The position numbers and the translations under genes are program-made. Shown piece after piece: positions 26,344 through 34,367 of a DNA stretch of 64,000 bases (positions within the stretch are counted from its first letter, which is position 1; each line of letters begins with the position of its first letter). The stretch is taken from contig NZ_QVQH01000008.1 of NCBI RefSeq assembly GCF_003428645.1, forward strand, positions 1 to 64,000, written 5' to 3'. Below the pieces are notes generated by a model that saw only the letters and a list, made by a program, of their open reading frames with translations, was not told where the DNA came from and ran no database searches. This DNA is from Geodermatophilus marinus (GTDB lineage Bacteria; Actinomycetota; Actinomycetes; Mycobacteriales; Geodermatophilaceae).

Positions 26344-27384
26344 TCACGGGACCGGTGTCGCGCGACCCCCTCCGGCACGGACCGGGTCACTTTCTCCGGC
26401 GGCGGGCCCGGGGAGCGCCGGGCTGCCCCAGCCGGCCCAGGCCGACCGGACCATCTCCTCGACGTCGTGGCGGGCGCGCCAGCCGAGGCGGTCGCGCAGC
26501 AGGTCGGCGGAGGCCACCACCCGCGGCGGGTCACCGGCCCGGCGCGGTTCGACGACGGGCTCGGCCCAGGGCGCGTCGGCAGTCCCGGTGACGGCCCGGA
26601 TGATCTCGACCACCTCCCGCACCGACACCCCCTCGCCGCGGCCGATGTTGGCGGTCAGCGCGGCGGTCCGGCCGTCGCGCAGCGCCTGGGCGACGGCGAC
26701 GTGGGCCGAGGCGACGTCGGCCACGTGCACGAAGTCGCGGACGCAGGTGCCGTCGGGCGTCGGGTGGTCGTCGCCGAAGACGCGCGGCGGGCGGCCGGCG
26801 ACCAGCTGCTCGAAGACCATCGGGACGAGGTTGGACCGGCCGCGGTCGGCGAGCTCGGGCCGGGCGCAGCCGGCGACGTTGAAGTAGCGCAGGTGGGCGT
26901 ACCGGAGGCCGGTCGCCCGCGCCAGCGCCTCGACCACCCGCTCGCCGACGAGCTTGGTCTCCCCGTAGGGGTTCACGGGGCGGCAGTCGGTGGCCTCGGT
27001 GACCAGGTCGACGTCGGGGGCGCCGTAGACCGCGGCGCTGGAGGAGAACACGAAGGACGGGACGCCGGCCGCGGTGACCGCCTCGAGCAGCGTGACCAGG
27101 CCCGCGACGTTCTCCCGGTAGTAGAGCAGCGGGTCCCGCACCGACTCCTCGACCTGCTTCTTGGCCGCGACGTGCACCACGCCCTCGACCGCGCGGCCGG
27201 CGAGCAACCGGGTCAGGAGCCCGGCGTCACCGACCGAGCCGACGACCAGGTCGACGCCGGGGATGCGCGCGGCGTCCCCGGTGGAGAGGTCGTCGAGGAC
27301 GACGACGTCCTCCCCCGCCTGCCGCATCGCGTCGACCACGTGCGCCCCGATGTACCCGGCCCCGCCGGTGACCAGCCACGCCAT
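26344..27384 (-). CDS. galE: UDP-glucose 4-epimerase
   Basis: An extended short-chain dehydrogenase interconverting UDP-glucose and UDP-galactose for polysaccharide synthesis. NAD-binding GGAGYIG at residues 7-13, DDLSTG, SSSAAVYG with the catalytic Ser, and NPYGETK with the YxxxK pair. 346 residues; the last ~30 are Gly/Pro/Arg-rich and probably disordered. It stands alone between cysQ and the divergent small membrane protein gene. Confidence 0.93.
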   Translation of the reverse strand: MAWLVTGGAGYIGAHVVDAMRQAGEDVVVLDDLSTGDAARIPGVDLVVGSVGDAGLLTRLLAGRAVEGVVHVAAKKQVEESVRDPLLYYRENVAGLVTLLEAVTAAGVPSFVFSSSAAVYGAPDVDLVTEATDCRPVNPYGETKLVGERVVEALARATGLRYAHLRYFNVAGCARPELADRGRSNLVPMVFEQLVAGRPPRVFGDDHPTPDGTCVRDFVHVADVASAHVAVAQALRDGRTAALTANIGRGEGVSVREVVEIIRAVTGTADAPWAEPVVEPRRAGDPPRVVASADLLRDRLGWRARHDVEEMVRSAWAGWGSPALPGPAAGESDPVRAGGGRATPVP

Positions 27385-27559
27385 CGGCGGAGGGTAGCGC
27401 CGGGGTGGGCGCCCGTGCCCCTCGCGTTCGCCGGATCGTCATCGTTCCGCAATGCACCGGTGGGTGCGGACGTCGCTCCCCGGGCGGACGCTGGTGTCCG
27501 CAGGACTCGGCGAGCCGCAGGGGACGGGGGCAGCGCGGCACGGGCCCGGGGAGGGGCCG

Positions 27560-27886
27560 ATGAGCTGGTGGTGGGTGCTCCTCGCGTGGCCGCTGGGCGC
27601 CCTGGTCCTGGGCCTGCTGATCGGCGCCGCGATCCGCGGGGCCGACCGGGACGAGCGGGACGACCTCCCCGACGCCGTGCTCGTCCCCGCCCCTGCACCC
27701 GCACCGGCACCGGTCCCGGCATCCGAGCCGGAGCCTGCCGAGCAGGCTGGACCGGAGCCCGCCGAGCCGGAGGGGGACCGGGAGCCCGCGCCGCAGCCGC
27801 TCGCCCGGCGGCCGCGGCGGCCGGGACCGGTGACGAACCGCTGCATCGCGCCGCCGGCGCGCCGGCCGGGCTCGCGCCGCCGCTGA
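27560..27886 (+). CDS. Small single-pass membrane protein, Pro/Glu-rich tail
   Basis: ATG 27560 with GGGGAGGGG upstream. 108 residues: MSWWWVLLAWPLGALVLGLLIGAAIRGADRDERDDL, one helix followed at once by a basic/acidic juxtamembrane motif, then a long Ala-Pro, Glu-Pro-rich tail ending Arg-rich. It belongs with the proteins at 27916, 28817 and 30816, which share the Trp-rich start and the 'GR.(I/V)R.AD.R' motif after the helix, although here GR is AA. Function unknown. The stop codon sits inside a perfect hairpin. Start codons further upstream (27452) lack support. Confidence 0.65.
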   Translation: MSWWWVLLAWPLGALVLGLLIGAAIRGADRDERDDLPDAVLVPAPAPAPAPVPASEPEPAEQAGPEPAEPEGDREPAPQPLARRPRRPGPVTNRCIAPPARRPGSRRR

Positions 27887-27900
27887 CCCGCGGGGTCAGC
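27882..27900. terminator. Hairpin overlapping the stop codon of the 27560 gene
   Basis: GCTGACCC-GCG-GGGTCAGC forms a perfect 8-bp stem with a 3-base loop, and the stop TGA lies in the left arm. It is between convergent genes (27560-27886 and 27916-28759) and could serve both strands. No U-tract follows, which is common in high-GC actinobacteria. Confidence 0.5.
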
Positions 27901-27915
27901 CGCTGATCCCCGGCG

Positions 27916-28759
27916 TCAGCCGCGGGCGTGCCCCTCGGCGCCCGGGGCGAGGTCGGGGACCTCCAGGCCGAGCGCGTCGTCCTGCCGGCGCAGCCGCCAC
28001 GCGGCCGGCAGCACCAGGCGGGGGGCGACACCGACGAGGACGGCGACCAGCACGGAGACCCCGGCCAGGGCCTCGCCGGACTCCTCGAGGAACGTGGCGG
28101 TGGCGGCCCAGGACCCGGCGGCCGAGGAGAGCGCGGAGAGCCCGACCGAGGCGGCGGCGTAGGCGCCGAGGGCGAGCAGCACGCGGCGCCGGTCGCGGCG
28201 CTCGGCCCGGCTGAGCACGCCGAGCACGAGCAGCACGGCGGCGGCGAGCAGGACGCTCACGACGACCGCGGCGCTCGACCCGACGGCCGCGGCGAGGGCC
28301 TGCATCGCGTCGGCGTGCAGCGTGCTGCCGGCCTTGACCACCGCGATGGCGGCGGTCACGACGCCGACCGCGGCCCACCAGGTCCGGCGCCCGGGGTTGC
28401 GGGCGGCACCGGCGGCGGCCGCGAGGGCGGCGACGGCGAAGAGGGCGGCGACGTAGAGCCGCGGCAGCGAGAACGGCGCGTCCATGTCGAGGAACCGCGC
28501 GAGCGGGCCGCGGGCGCCGCTGAGGCGGGTCGCGTAGCCGGTGGTCATCAGGACGACGGCGACCGCGGCGAGCGCGACGCCGATCGGGGGGAGCGGGACC
28601 CGGCGGCGCCGGGGGCGGGGTTCGGCGGGGGCGCCGGTCCCCCAGGCGCGCTGGTCGGCCAGCCGGATGCCGCGGCCGAGGACGACGGCCACCACCAGGG
28701 CGGCGAGCCCCCAGGCCACGAGCCCGCCGACGATCCATGCCCACATGTCCGTCACCATC
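27916..28759 (-). CDS. Multi-pass membrane protein with N-terminal 'GRGIRLADQR' motif
   Basis: From ATG 28759 (a later ATG, 28747, is also possible), 280 residues. A first helix WAWIVGGLVAWGLAALVVAVVLGRGIRLADQRAWGTGAP carries the same juxtamembrane motif as the neighbouring small proteins. About six more helices follow, separated by Arg-rich loops. No enzymatic motif is visible. It appears to be a fusion of the small-protein module to a larger membrane domain of unknown function. Confidence 0.7.
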
Positions 28760-28816
28760 GGCAGCCCGGCAGCCGACCGTGACCGTGTGGTCACCCGGCG
28801 GGGTGAGGCACCGCGC

Positions 28817-28990
28817 TCAGCGGCGGGCGGACCCCACGGCGACCATGCCGGCCGGGAGGTCGGCGGTCGTCAGCGGGGTCCCGGTGCCCGCCGACCGGGC
28901 GTCGGCCATGCGGATGCCGCGGCCGACGAGGACGGCGACGGCGACGGCGAGCGCGACCCAGACGGCGAGGAAGAGCACGAGCCACTCCAT
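28817..28990 (-). CDS. 57-residue single-pass membrane protein
   Basis: ATG 28990 with GAGAGG upstream. MEWLVLFLAVWVALAVAVAVLVGRGIRMADARSAGTGTPL is one helix plus the juxtamembrane motif, followed by a short polar tail. It closely resembles the N-terminus of the adjacent downstream gene product (GRGIRLADQRAWGTGAP), so the two probably arose by duplication. Too short for most gene finders. Function unknown. Confidence 0.6.
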   Translation of the reverse strand: MEWLVLFLAVWVALAVAVAVLVGRGIRMADARSAGTGTPLTTADLPAGMVAVGSARR

Positions 28991-29091
28991 GCCCGCCCTC
29001 TCGGCAGCCATGCGCCGATCCGGGAACGGATCCGGGACGGGTGGGGCGGGCGGGACCGGTGGGACCGCACCGGCCCCACCGGCCCCGCCCG

Positions 29092-30411
29092 TCAGCCGGC
29101 GCGGCGGCCCAGGGCCCGGTAGCTCCAGCCGGCGGCGGTCCAGGCCTCGCGGTCGAGGGCGTTGCGCCCGTCGAGCACCCGCTTCTGCGCCACGACCTCG
29201 CCGAAGGCGACCGGGTCCAGCTCGCGGTACTGCTTCCACTCGGTCAGGACGAGGACGGCGTCGGCCCGCTCGGCCGCCTCCTCCGCGGTGCCGGCGTAGT
29301 CCAGCTGCGGCCACAGCCGACGGCTGTTCTCCACCGCCGCCGGGTCGGTCACCCGCACCACCGCGCCCTGCAGCTGCAGCTGCGCGGCGACGTTGAGCGC
29401 CGGGCTGTCGCGGATGTCGTCGGAGTCGGGCTTGAACGCCGCGCCGAGCACGGCGACCCGCTTGCCGAGCAGCGAGCCGTCGCAGACCTCGCGGGCCAGC
29501 TCGACCATCCGGATCCGCCGGCGCATGTTGATGTTGTCGACCTCGCGCAGGAAGGTCAGCGCCTGGTCGGCGCCCAGCTCCCCGGCGCGGGCCATGAAGG
29601 CGCGGATGTCCTTGGGCAGGCAGCCGCCGCCGAAGCCCAGCCCGGCGTTGAGGAACTTGCGCCCGATCCGGTCGTCGTAGCCGATCGCGTCGGCCAGCAG
29701 CTTCACGTCGGCGCCGGTGGCCTCGCACAGCTCGGCCATGGCGTTGATGAAGGAGATCTTCGTGGCCAGGAACGAGTTGGCCGCCGTCTTCACCATCTCC
29801 GCGGTGGCGTGGTCGGTGACCACCTTCGGCGTGCCCCGCGCGACGATCGGCGCGTACACCTCGTCGAGCATGCGCTCGGCGGTCTCGCCGTCGGGGCCGG
29901 CGGGCAGGCCGTAGACCAGCCGGTCGGGGTGCAGCGTGTCCTGCACGGCGAAGCCCTCGCGGAGGAACTCCGGGTTCCACGCCAGCAGCGCGCCGGGCAC
30001 CTTCTCCCCGACCAGCTCCGCCAGCCGGGCCGCCGTCCCCACCGGCACGGTCGACTTGCCCACCACCAGGTCGCCCGGCGCGAGCACCTGCAGCAGCGAC
30101 TCGGCGGCGGCCTCCACGTAGCGCAGGTCGGCGGCGTACTCGCCGCGCTTCTGCGGGGTGCCCACGCAGACGAAGTGCAGGACGGCGCCGGCCGCGTCGG
30201 CCACGTCGGTGGAGAACCGCAGCCGCCCGGTGCCCAGCGTCCGCTCGAGCAGCTCCTCGAAACCGGGCTCGAAGAAGGGGGCCTTCGCGTCGCGCAGGGC
30301 GGCGACCTTCGGCTCGTCGACGTCGATGCCGACGACCTCGTGCCCCAGTTCGGCCATGGACGCCGCGTGGACCGCCCCCAGGTACCCGCAGCCGATGACC
30401 GAGATCCTCAT
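29092..30411 (-). CDS. ugd: UDP-glucose 6-dehydrogenase
   Basis: Oxidises UDP-glucose to UDP-glucuronate for acidic polysaccharides. N-terminal NAD site ISVIGCGYLGAVHAASMAELGHEVVGID; catalytic region NPEFLREGFAVQDTLHPDRLV, KTAANSFLATKISFINAMAELCE and the nucleophile Cys in GLGFGGGCLPKD. C-terminal UDP-binding domain RVAVLGAAFKPDSDDIRDSPA. 439 residues, normal length. Together with galE it supplies sugar nucleotides for the EPS loci on either side. Confidence 0.95.
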   Translation of the reverse strand: MRISVIGCGYLGAVHAASMAELGHEVVGIDVDEPKVAALRDAKAPFFEPGFEELLERTLGTGRLRFSTDVADAAGAVLHFVCVGTPQKRGEYAADLRYVEAAAESLLQVLAPGDLVVGKSTVPVGTAARLAELVGEKVPGALLAWNPEFLREGFAVQDTLHPDRLVYGLPAGPDGETAERMLDEVYAPIVARGTPKVVTDHATAEMVKTAANSFLATKISFINAMAELCEATGADVKLLADAIGYDDRIGRKFLNAGLGFGGGCLPKDIRAFMARAGELGADQALTFLREVDNINMRRRIRMVELAREVCDGSLLGKRVAVLGAAFKPDSDDIRDSPALNVAAQLQLQGAVVRVTDPAAVENSRRLWPQLDYAGTAEEAAERADAVLVLTEWKQYRELDPVAFGEVVAQKRVLDGRNALDREAWTAAGWSYRALGRRAG

Positions 30412-30494
30412 GTCAGCGCACCCCTCCGTGCCCCGCCTGTTCCGTTACCGGCCGACCGTAGGTCGTGGGCGGAGCACCCGACCACCCAGGGTCG

Positions 30495-30722
30495 TCAGGG
30501 GGAGGGGCGGACGACGCCGCAGCGGCAGGCGTAGAGGCTGGACCCGCTGAAGGCGTCGTCGGCCGCCCACCGGAAGCGGTGCAGGTGCAGCCGCCCGCGC
30601 CACCGGGGAGCGCGGCCGAGCGGGCGAGCCGGGACGGGGAGGCTGCGCACCCGGCCAGTCTGCCGGTCGGGGACCGGCAGGGGGACGTGAGGTGCGTCAT
30701 GCTCCCCGCCCCTCGCATTCAC
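30495..30722 (-). CDS. Possible small protein with CRCG-type C-terminus
   Basis: The frame ends RLHLHRFRWAADDAFSGSSLYACRCGVVRPSP. Short actinobacterial proteins with 'H.WRW..DD......Y.CRCG' are common, and the cysteine pair may bind zinc. The N-terminal part is Arg/Pro-rich and the start is unclear (ATG 30722 or an internal GTG). Divergent from the 30816 gene. Could also be non-coding. Confidence 0.35.
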   Translation of the reverse strand: MNARGGEHDAPHVPLPVPDRQTGRVRSLPVPARPLGRAPRWRGRLHLHRFRWAADDAFSGSSLYACRCGVVRPSP

Positions 30723-30815
30723 GGGACCGGGTGAGTGCGCCGCACCCCTCCGCGCGGTTCACTGGTGCGGAGACCTGCCCGCGACCCGGGCCGGTGCGGA
30801 CGTCGGGGAGGCCCG

Positions 30816-30995
30816 ATGAGCTGGGGATGGTGGCTCCTGGGGCTCTGGCCGCTCGTCGCCGTCGGCCTCGCGCTGCTGATCGGCCGGACCGTCCGCCTCG
30901 CCGACCGGCGCCGCCCGCGTCCCGACGACCTGGGACCACTGCTCGGAGGCGACGACCCCTCGGAGGAGGTGCCGCGCCCGAGGCCACCCGGGTGA
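30816..30995 (+). CDS. 59-residue single-pass membrane protein
   Basis: ATG 30816 with GGGGAG six bases upstream. MSWGWWLLGLWPLVAVGLALLIGRTVRLADRRRPRPDDL: the Trp-rich N-terminus, one helix and the 'GR.VRLADRR' motif shared with the products of 27560, 27916 and 28817. The closest match is to 27560 (both begin MSW, both have DDL after the motif, and both stop codons lie in a similar hairpin). Function unknown. Confidence 0.6.
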   Translation: MSWGWWLLGLWPLVAVGLALLIGRTVRLADRRRPRPDDLGPLLGGDDPSEEVPRPRPPG

Positions 30996-31017
30996 CCCGC
31001 CTCCCCCGCGGGGGTCA
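30993..31017 (+). terminator. Hairpin overlapping the stop codon of the 30816 gene
   Basis: TGACCCGC pairs with GCGGGGGTCA (one bulged G) around a C-rich loop, with the stop TGA at the start of the left arm. Same arrangement as the hairpin at 27882-27900. It also separates the small gene from the LCP gene at 31084. Confidence 0.4.
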
Positions 31018-31083
31018 GCGTCCCTGCGCGGTTCCGGCACCGCTCCGTACATTCGACCGGGTATCCGGTCGACGGGGGATGGC

Positions 31084-32160
31084 ATGGGCGCGGAGCAGAC
31101 GGTGGTGGACGGGCGGCGCCCGCAGCACGCGGCCCCGGAGGGCCCTCGACCGCGCCGGCGCGGGCTGCGCCGGGTGCTGGTCGTCCTCGGCGTGCTGGGC
31201 CTGGTGCTCGCGCTGGTCGTGGGCGGGGGCCTGTGGTTCCTGACCGACCGGTACGCCGGCAACGTGGCGCGGGTCGCCGACGTCTTCGCCGGCCTCGAGG
31301 AGGAGTCCCGGCCGGCGCCGGCCACCCCGCAGCAGGCGGCGGGCGAGGCCCCGGTCACCTTCCTGCTGGTCGGCTCGGACACCCTGGCGACCGCCGAGGA
31401 GGGCATCGCCCCCGGCGGCCGCTCCGACGCGATCATGCTGGCCCGGTTCTCCGCCGACCGGCAGCACGCCCAGGTCGTCTCCCTGCCCCGCGACTCCTGG
31501 GTGGAGATCCCCGGGCACGGGATGGGCAAGATCAACGCCGCCTACGCCTACGGCGGGCCGTCGCTGCTGGTGCAGACCGTCGAGCAGCTCACCGGCGTGC
31601 GCGTCGACCACTACGTCGCCATCGACTTCGAGGGCATCACCGAGGTCACCGACGACCTCGGCGGGGTGGAGGTCGTGGTCGCCGAGACCACCAGCAACGG
31701 CCCGCACACCTTCGCCGCCGGCGTCAACCACCTCGACGGCGACGAGGCCCGCTGGTACCTCGCGCAGCGCTACGGCCTGGCCGCGGGCGACTTCGACCGG
31801 GTGCGCCGCCAGCAGCAGTACCTCAAGGCGGTGTTCGGCAAGCTGCTGAGCACCGACACCCTCACCGACCCCGGCCGCCTGGACGCCGCGCTGCTGTCGA
31901 TGACCGGCGCGGTCGCCGTCGACGAGCAGCTCGGCAACGGCGAGCTGCTCTCGCTGGCCTACGACCTGCGCGGCCTGGGCCTGGAGGGCATCGACTTCCT
32001 CACCGCACCGGTGCTAGGCACCGGCACCGAGGGCGCGGCCAGCGTGGTCTACCTGGACCACGTCGCCGGCGAGCGGATGTGGGAGTACCTGCGCAACGAC
32101 TCACTGTCGCAGAACGCCGACGAGTTCGCCGACCAGGCGCTGCCCGACGTCCCCCGCTGA
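31084..32160 (+). CDS. LytR-CpsA-Psr (LCP) family glycopolymer ligase
   Basis: Transfers lipid-linked glycopolymers onto peptidoglycan outside the membrane. A cytoplasmic Arg-rich N-terminus, one helix at ~30-52 (VLVVLGVLGLVLALVVGGGLWFL), then the LCP domain: TFLLVGSDT, GGRSDAIMLARFSADRQHAQVVSLPRDSWVEIPGHGMGKINAAYAYGGP (the conserved Arg/Asp and SLPRD block) and GDFDRVRRQQQYLKAVFGKLL (the second Arg pair). 358 residues. Probably anchors one of the polysaccharides made by the neighbouring loci. Confidence 0.92.
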   Translation: MGAEQTVVDGRRPQHAAPEGPRPRRRGLRRVLVVLGVLGLVLALVVGGGLWFLTDRYAGNVARVADVFAGLEEESRPAPATPQQAAGEAPVTFLLVGSDTLATAEEGIAPGGRSDAIMLARFSADRQHAQVVSLPRDSWVEIPGHGMGKINAAYAYGGPSLLVQTVEQLTGVRVDHYVAIDFEGITEVTDDLGGVEVVVAETTSNGPHTFAAGVNHLDGDEARWYLAQRYGLAAGDFDRVRRQQQYLKAVFGKLLSTDTLTDPGRLDAALLSMTGAVAVDEQLGNGELLSLAYDLRGLGLEGIDFLTAPVLGTGTEGAASVVYLDHVAGERMWEYLRNDSLSQNADEFADQALPDVPR

Positions 32161-32192
32161 GCGGCGTCCCGCTGACCCGGCTCAGCTGGTGG

Positions 32193-32900
32193 TGAGTTCG
32201 GCAGCGAGGGGTGAGATGGGTGGAAAACCCAGTCAGAGCCGCTGCACGTCCCCGGCCTGGAGCCGGAGGGCCGAGCGGGGGCATCGCTCGCCGCACCCCC
32301 GCTTCACGGCGGTCGAGGTGGCGAACGGCGCGCCGGCTGGCACGAAGGTCTGGACCCGAGGAACCGGCGGGCGACACCATCGAGGCGTGGACGAGCACGG
32401 AGCCAGGGAGTGGTTCGGGGCCTACCTGAACGACTTCGTCGCGCTGGGGCGGGGAGACACCGACGACGTTCGGCGGCTGCTCCTCCACTACGGCATTCCG
32501 TTCCTCATCAGCACCGACGCGGGAACGACGGCGCTGACCGACGAGACCCAGGTCCTGGCGATGGCACGCCAGCAGGTGGACGGGATGCGGGCGGCCGGGT
32601 ACGACCGGACCGAGGAACTCGACGCGAAGACCGTCGTGCTCAACGGCAGCTGCGCCGGTCACCGGGCCAGGTTCGTGCGCCGGCGCGCAGACGGCAGCGA
32701 GATCTCTCGGTTGGAGGTGACCTACCTGATCACCGACCGGCCAGAGGGACGCCGGATCTCCGCGCTCGTCGTCCACTCCCCTGTCTAACTGTGCTCCAGG
32801 GGGAACCGGACGCCGAACTCCGCGCAGGGCAGTACGTGCACGCAGAGAGGGGACGTGCCGACGAGTTCCCCACCCGCATCACCCCGTGCTGCCGAACTCA
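32193..32900. mobile_element. Transposon-like cassette (708 bp) with TIRs and 8-bp target duplication, no transposase
   Basis: The ends are imperfect inverted repeats starting TGAGTTCGGCAGC, about 25 of the first 30 positions matching (32193-32222 against 32871-32900). They are flanked by a direct repeat GCTGGTGG (32185-32192 and 32901-32908), which becomes CTCAGCTGGTGG if the next four bases are counted. The only gene inside (32387-32788) is an NTF2-like protein. Removing the element re-forms a hairpin GCTGA-CCCGGC-TCAGC between the convergent LCP and acyltransferase genes and still leaves TGA as the acyltransferase stop. Non-autonomous element mobilised in trans is my inference. Confidence 0.65.
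32387..32788 (+). CDS. NTF2/SnoaL-like protein (DUF6841-like), passenger of the cassette
   Basis: GTG 32387. 133 residues: EWFGAYLNDFVALGRGDTDDVRRLLLHYGIPFLIST, then Thr/Asp-rich LTDETQVLAMARQQVDGMRAAGYDRTEELDAKTVVLNGSCAGHRARFVRRRADGSEISRLEVTYLITDRPEGRRISALVVHSP. The order (N-terminal helices, 'GYD.T', then strands with 'RRRADGSEI.RL.V.Y') matches the SnoaL-like actinobacterial family I know as DUF6841. No enzymatic role can be assigned. It is the only gene between the inverted repeats. Confidence 0.65.
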   Translation: MDEHGAREWFGAYLNDFVALGRGDTDDVRRLLLHYGIPFLISTDAGTTALTDETQVLAMARQQVDGMRAAGYDRTEELDAKTVVLNGSCAGHRARFVRRRADGSEISRLEVTYLITDRPEGRRISALVVHSPV

Positions 32901-34133
32901 GCTGGTGGCGACGACGGCCAGCGCGACGGCGACGGTGAGCGCGGTGACCGCGCCGCCGAGCGCGAGGCCGCGGCCGGGGGTGGCGGAGAACGCCGGGGCG
33001 TACCGGAAGGGCCGCTCGACGAGCACCATCGTCAGGTAGGCGAGCCCGCCGGCGATCAGCTCGACGAGCAGCCACCAGTACCAGCCGGTGAGCCCGAACG
33101 CGTGCTCGGCGACGAACGTGGCCGGCAGGTGCCACAGGTACCAGGAGTAGGAGATGCGCCCGACGAACCGGACCGGCGCCCAGGAGAGCACCGCGGCCAC
33201 GCTGCCGCGCCGCGCGGTCAGGCCGCCGGCGAGGATCACGGCCGCGGCGCCCACCGTCGGGACGATCGCCGCGACGCCCGGGTAGGGCGTGCCGTTGGCC
33301 CACAGCAGGCAGCTGAGGATGAGCGCCATCCCGGCCCAGCCGAGGCCGACGCCGAGCCGGCGGCCGCGCTCGGTGGCCGCCCATCGGTCGACCGTGGCCG
33401 CGCCGATGGCCAGCAGGGCGCCGGCGCCGAACTGCCAGGCCCGCATGGGGCTGCCGAAGTAGGCCAGCAGCCGGTGGTCGTAGGTGACGAGCACGCAGGC
33501 CAGCAGCGAGGCGGCGGAGAGGACGCCGAGGGTGGCGAGCAGGGCCGGCCGCCAGGAGCCCGACCGGCGGCGGACCACGGCCACGACCAGGATGATCGTC
33601 AGCGGCCAGACGAGGTAGAACTGCTCCTCGACCGCGAGCGACCAGTAGTGCAGCAGCGGGTTCTCGGTCAGCCGCGGCACCAGCTCGTCGATCGAGATGC
33701 TGGCCCAGTACCAGTTGGCGCTCTGCAGCGCGGCCCAGAAGCCACCCCAGCCGAGGTCGCTCTGCTCCGGCCCGTCGAGCAGCAGGGAGCCGGCGACCAG
33801 CGTGACGACGGTGACGAAGGCGGCGGCGGGGAGGATCCGGCGGGCGCGGCGGGCGTAGAAGTCGGCCAGCGCGATGCGTCCGGTGCGGTCGACCTCGCGG
33901 ACCAGCAGCCCGGTGATGAGGAAGCCGGAGATGACGAAGAAGACGTCGACGCCGACGAAGCCGCCGCCGCTGATGCGGGGAACGCCGGCGTGGAACAGCA
34001 GCACCGCGCCGATGGCGACGGCCCGCAGCCCCTCGACGTCGGTGCGGAACGCGGGCTTGGTGCGCGGGGGCGCGACGGCCCCCGCCGGGGCCACGACGTC
34101 GTCGACCTGCTGCCCCCCGTGCGATGCCGCCAC
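32898..34133 (-). CDS. Acyltransferase 3 family protein (OafA-like)
   Basis: A membrane acyltransferase that O-acylates surface sugars. About 10 helices. FRTDVEGLRAVAIGAVLLFHAG carries the conserved R and catalytic H, GGGFVGVDVFFVISGFLITGLL and FYARRARRILPA follow, and HYWSLAVEEQFYLVWPL is the other hallmark. 411 residues from GTG 34133, preceded by GGGGAAGGG. No SGNH domain is present at the C-terminus. The last codons V-A-T-S come from the target duplication of the adjacent cassette, and the stop TGA is the first triplet of its inverted repeat. Confidence 0.9.
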   Translation of the reverse strand: MAASHGGQQVDDVVAPAGAVAPPRTKPAFRTDVEGLRAVAIGAVLLFHAGVPRISGGGFVGVDVFFVISGFLITGLLVREVDRTGRIALADFYARRARRILPAAAFVTVVTLVAGSLLLDGPEQSDLGWGGFWAALQSANWYWASISIDELVPRLTENPLLHYWSLAVEEQFYLVWPLTIILVVAVVRRRSGSWRPALLATLGVLSAASLLACVLVTYDHRLLAYFGSPMRAWQFGAGALLAIGAATVDRWAATERGRRLGVGLGWAGMALILSCLLWANGTPYPGVAAIVPTVGAAAVILAGGLTARRGSVAAVLSWAPVRFVGRISYSWYLWHLPATFVAEHAFGLTGWYWWLLVELIAGGLAYLTMVLVERPFRYAPAFSATPGRGLALGGAVTALTVAVALAVVATS

Positions 34134-34367
34134 GTGCTGCCCTTCCCCGCGCTGCCACCTCCCGGACGACGCCCGGATCCGCTGCGACGCTACGGGGCCG
34201 CCCGCCGCCGGGCACCCGGCCGTGGCCCAGGTCATCCCGGCGGGCGCATCCCCGTCGCCGTGCGGCAGCGAGCCGCGACCCACCGTGGGGAATCCGGCTC
34301 ACCCGGAGGGGTCACGGCCCCCGCCGCAGCGGCGACGACCTGCCTGTCCGCCCCTAGCGTCGGGTGC

